Shown here: in pieces, positions 63,828 through 64,000 of the stretch | How positions within the stretch are numbered: the first letter of the stretch is position 1 | Layout of the letters: each line of letters opens with the position of its first letter | Assembly (NCBI RefSeq): GCF_901709675.1 | Contig: NC_051092.1 | Span: 6,638,491-6,702,490, forward strand | Length of the DNA: 64,000 bases | Direction of reading: 5' to 3' | Source of the DNA: Syngnathus acus | Taxonomy: Eukaryota > Chordata > Actinopteri > Syngnathiformes > Syngnathidae | Program-made: the position numbers and the translations under genes | Notes under the pieces: generated by a model | Told to the model about the DNA's origin: nothing | Databases searched by the model: none | What the model saw: only the letters and a program-made list of their open reading frames with translations

Positions 63828-63900
63828 AAAATTAGATTAGATAGAACTTTATTCATCCCACAGTGGGGAAGTCCCACTTGACAATGTAACTGCACAAATG
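63828..63900. mobile_element. LINE-like 3' tail fragment
   Basis: AGATAGAACTTTATTCATCC followed by CACAGTGGGGAAGTCCCACT resembles the 3' end of common fish non-LTR retrotransposons, usually ACTTTATTGATCCC with GGGGAAATT. No coding part is present. Confidence 0.55.
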
Positions 63901-64000
63901 CAATACATTTTTTTCGCAGCTCATGTTGGACTTATTAGAGCGAGGTTGCGGACAATAAGGAAAAAAAAAAACACTTTCAGCAGCACGCAATATGGTAGAA

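Larger units (their letters stand above)
62202..64000. other. gnao1 intron (window edge)
   Basis: No further gnao1 exon is found up to the window end. The intron contains a mixed GTCC/ATCC array (62488-62590), a 16-bp palindrome at 62634-62649 and a LINE-like tail at about 63828-63900. Confidence 0.7.

Overview
This window is nuclear DNA from a ray-finned (teleost) fish. Seven protein-coding loci can be read as spliced vertebrate genes with GT-AG introns. All seven have counterparts on human chromosome 16q. The gene-free DNA carries teleost-style microsatellites (long ATCC, CA, CT and TTA arrays) and small dispersed transposons. Species cannot be fixed from the sequence. Short introns and compact spacing fit a small-genome teleost, which is inference.

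Layout: znf319 (minus, 629-2458) is divergent from usb1 (plus, 4118-6026). Then come bbs2 (plus, 7814-14360, 17 coding exons) and b3gnt9 (plus, 18540-20976, 6 coding exons). phaf1/c16orf70 (minus, 25385-30911, 16 coding exons) converges on b3gnt9. cbfb (minus, 33471-48217, 6 coding exons) lies upstream of phaf1 on the same strand. The last two coding exons of gnao1 (minus, 61503-62201) follow, with the rest of that gene beyond the window. I assembled every exon chain by homology to the human protein, and the reading frame was checked to stay open across each junction.

The genes do not form one pathway. They cover a C2H2 zinc-finger protein, U6 snRNA 3'-end trimming (Usb1), ciliary cargo trafficking (BBSome subunit Bbs2), Golgi glycan extension (B3gnt9), autophagy/phagophore association (Phaf1), a RUNX transcription partner (Cbfb) and neuronal G-protein signalling (G-alpha-o). 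Their grouping is a synteny signal. The cbfb-phaf1-b3gnt9 trio, with relative orientations as in human, sits between bbs2 and gnao1, which are close neighbours in human.

The rest is UTR, intron and intergenic DNA. It contains MITEs of several families, a LINE 3' fragment, SINE-like elements, a Tc1-like transposase relic, a solo-LTR candidate and a perfect 321-bp tandem duplication. No prokaryotic-type system, CRISPR array or novel gene cluster was found. The most notable structures are a 38-bp inverted repeat in the bbs2 3' UTR that would fold into a long RNA duplex around a poly(A) signal, and the multi-intron structure of b3gnt9.
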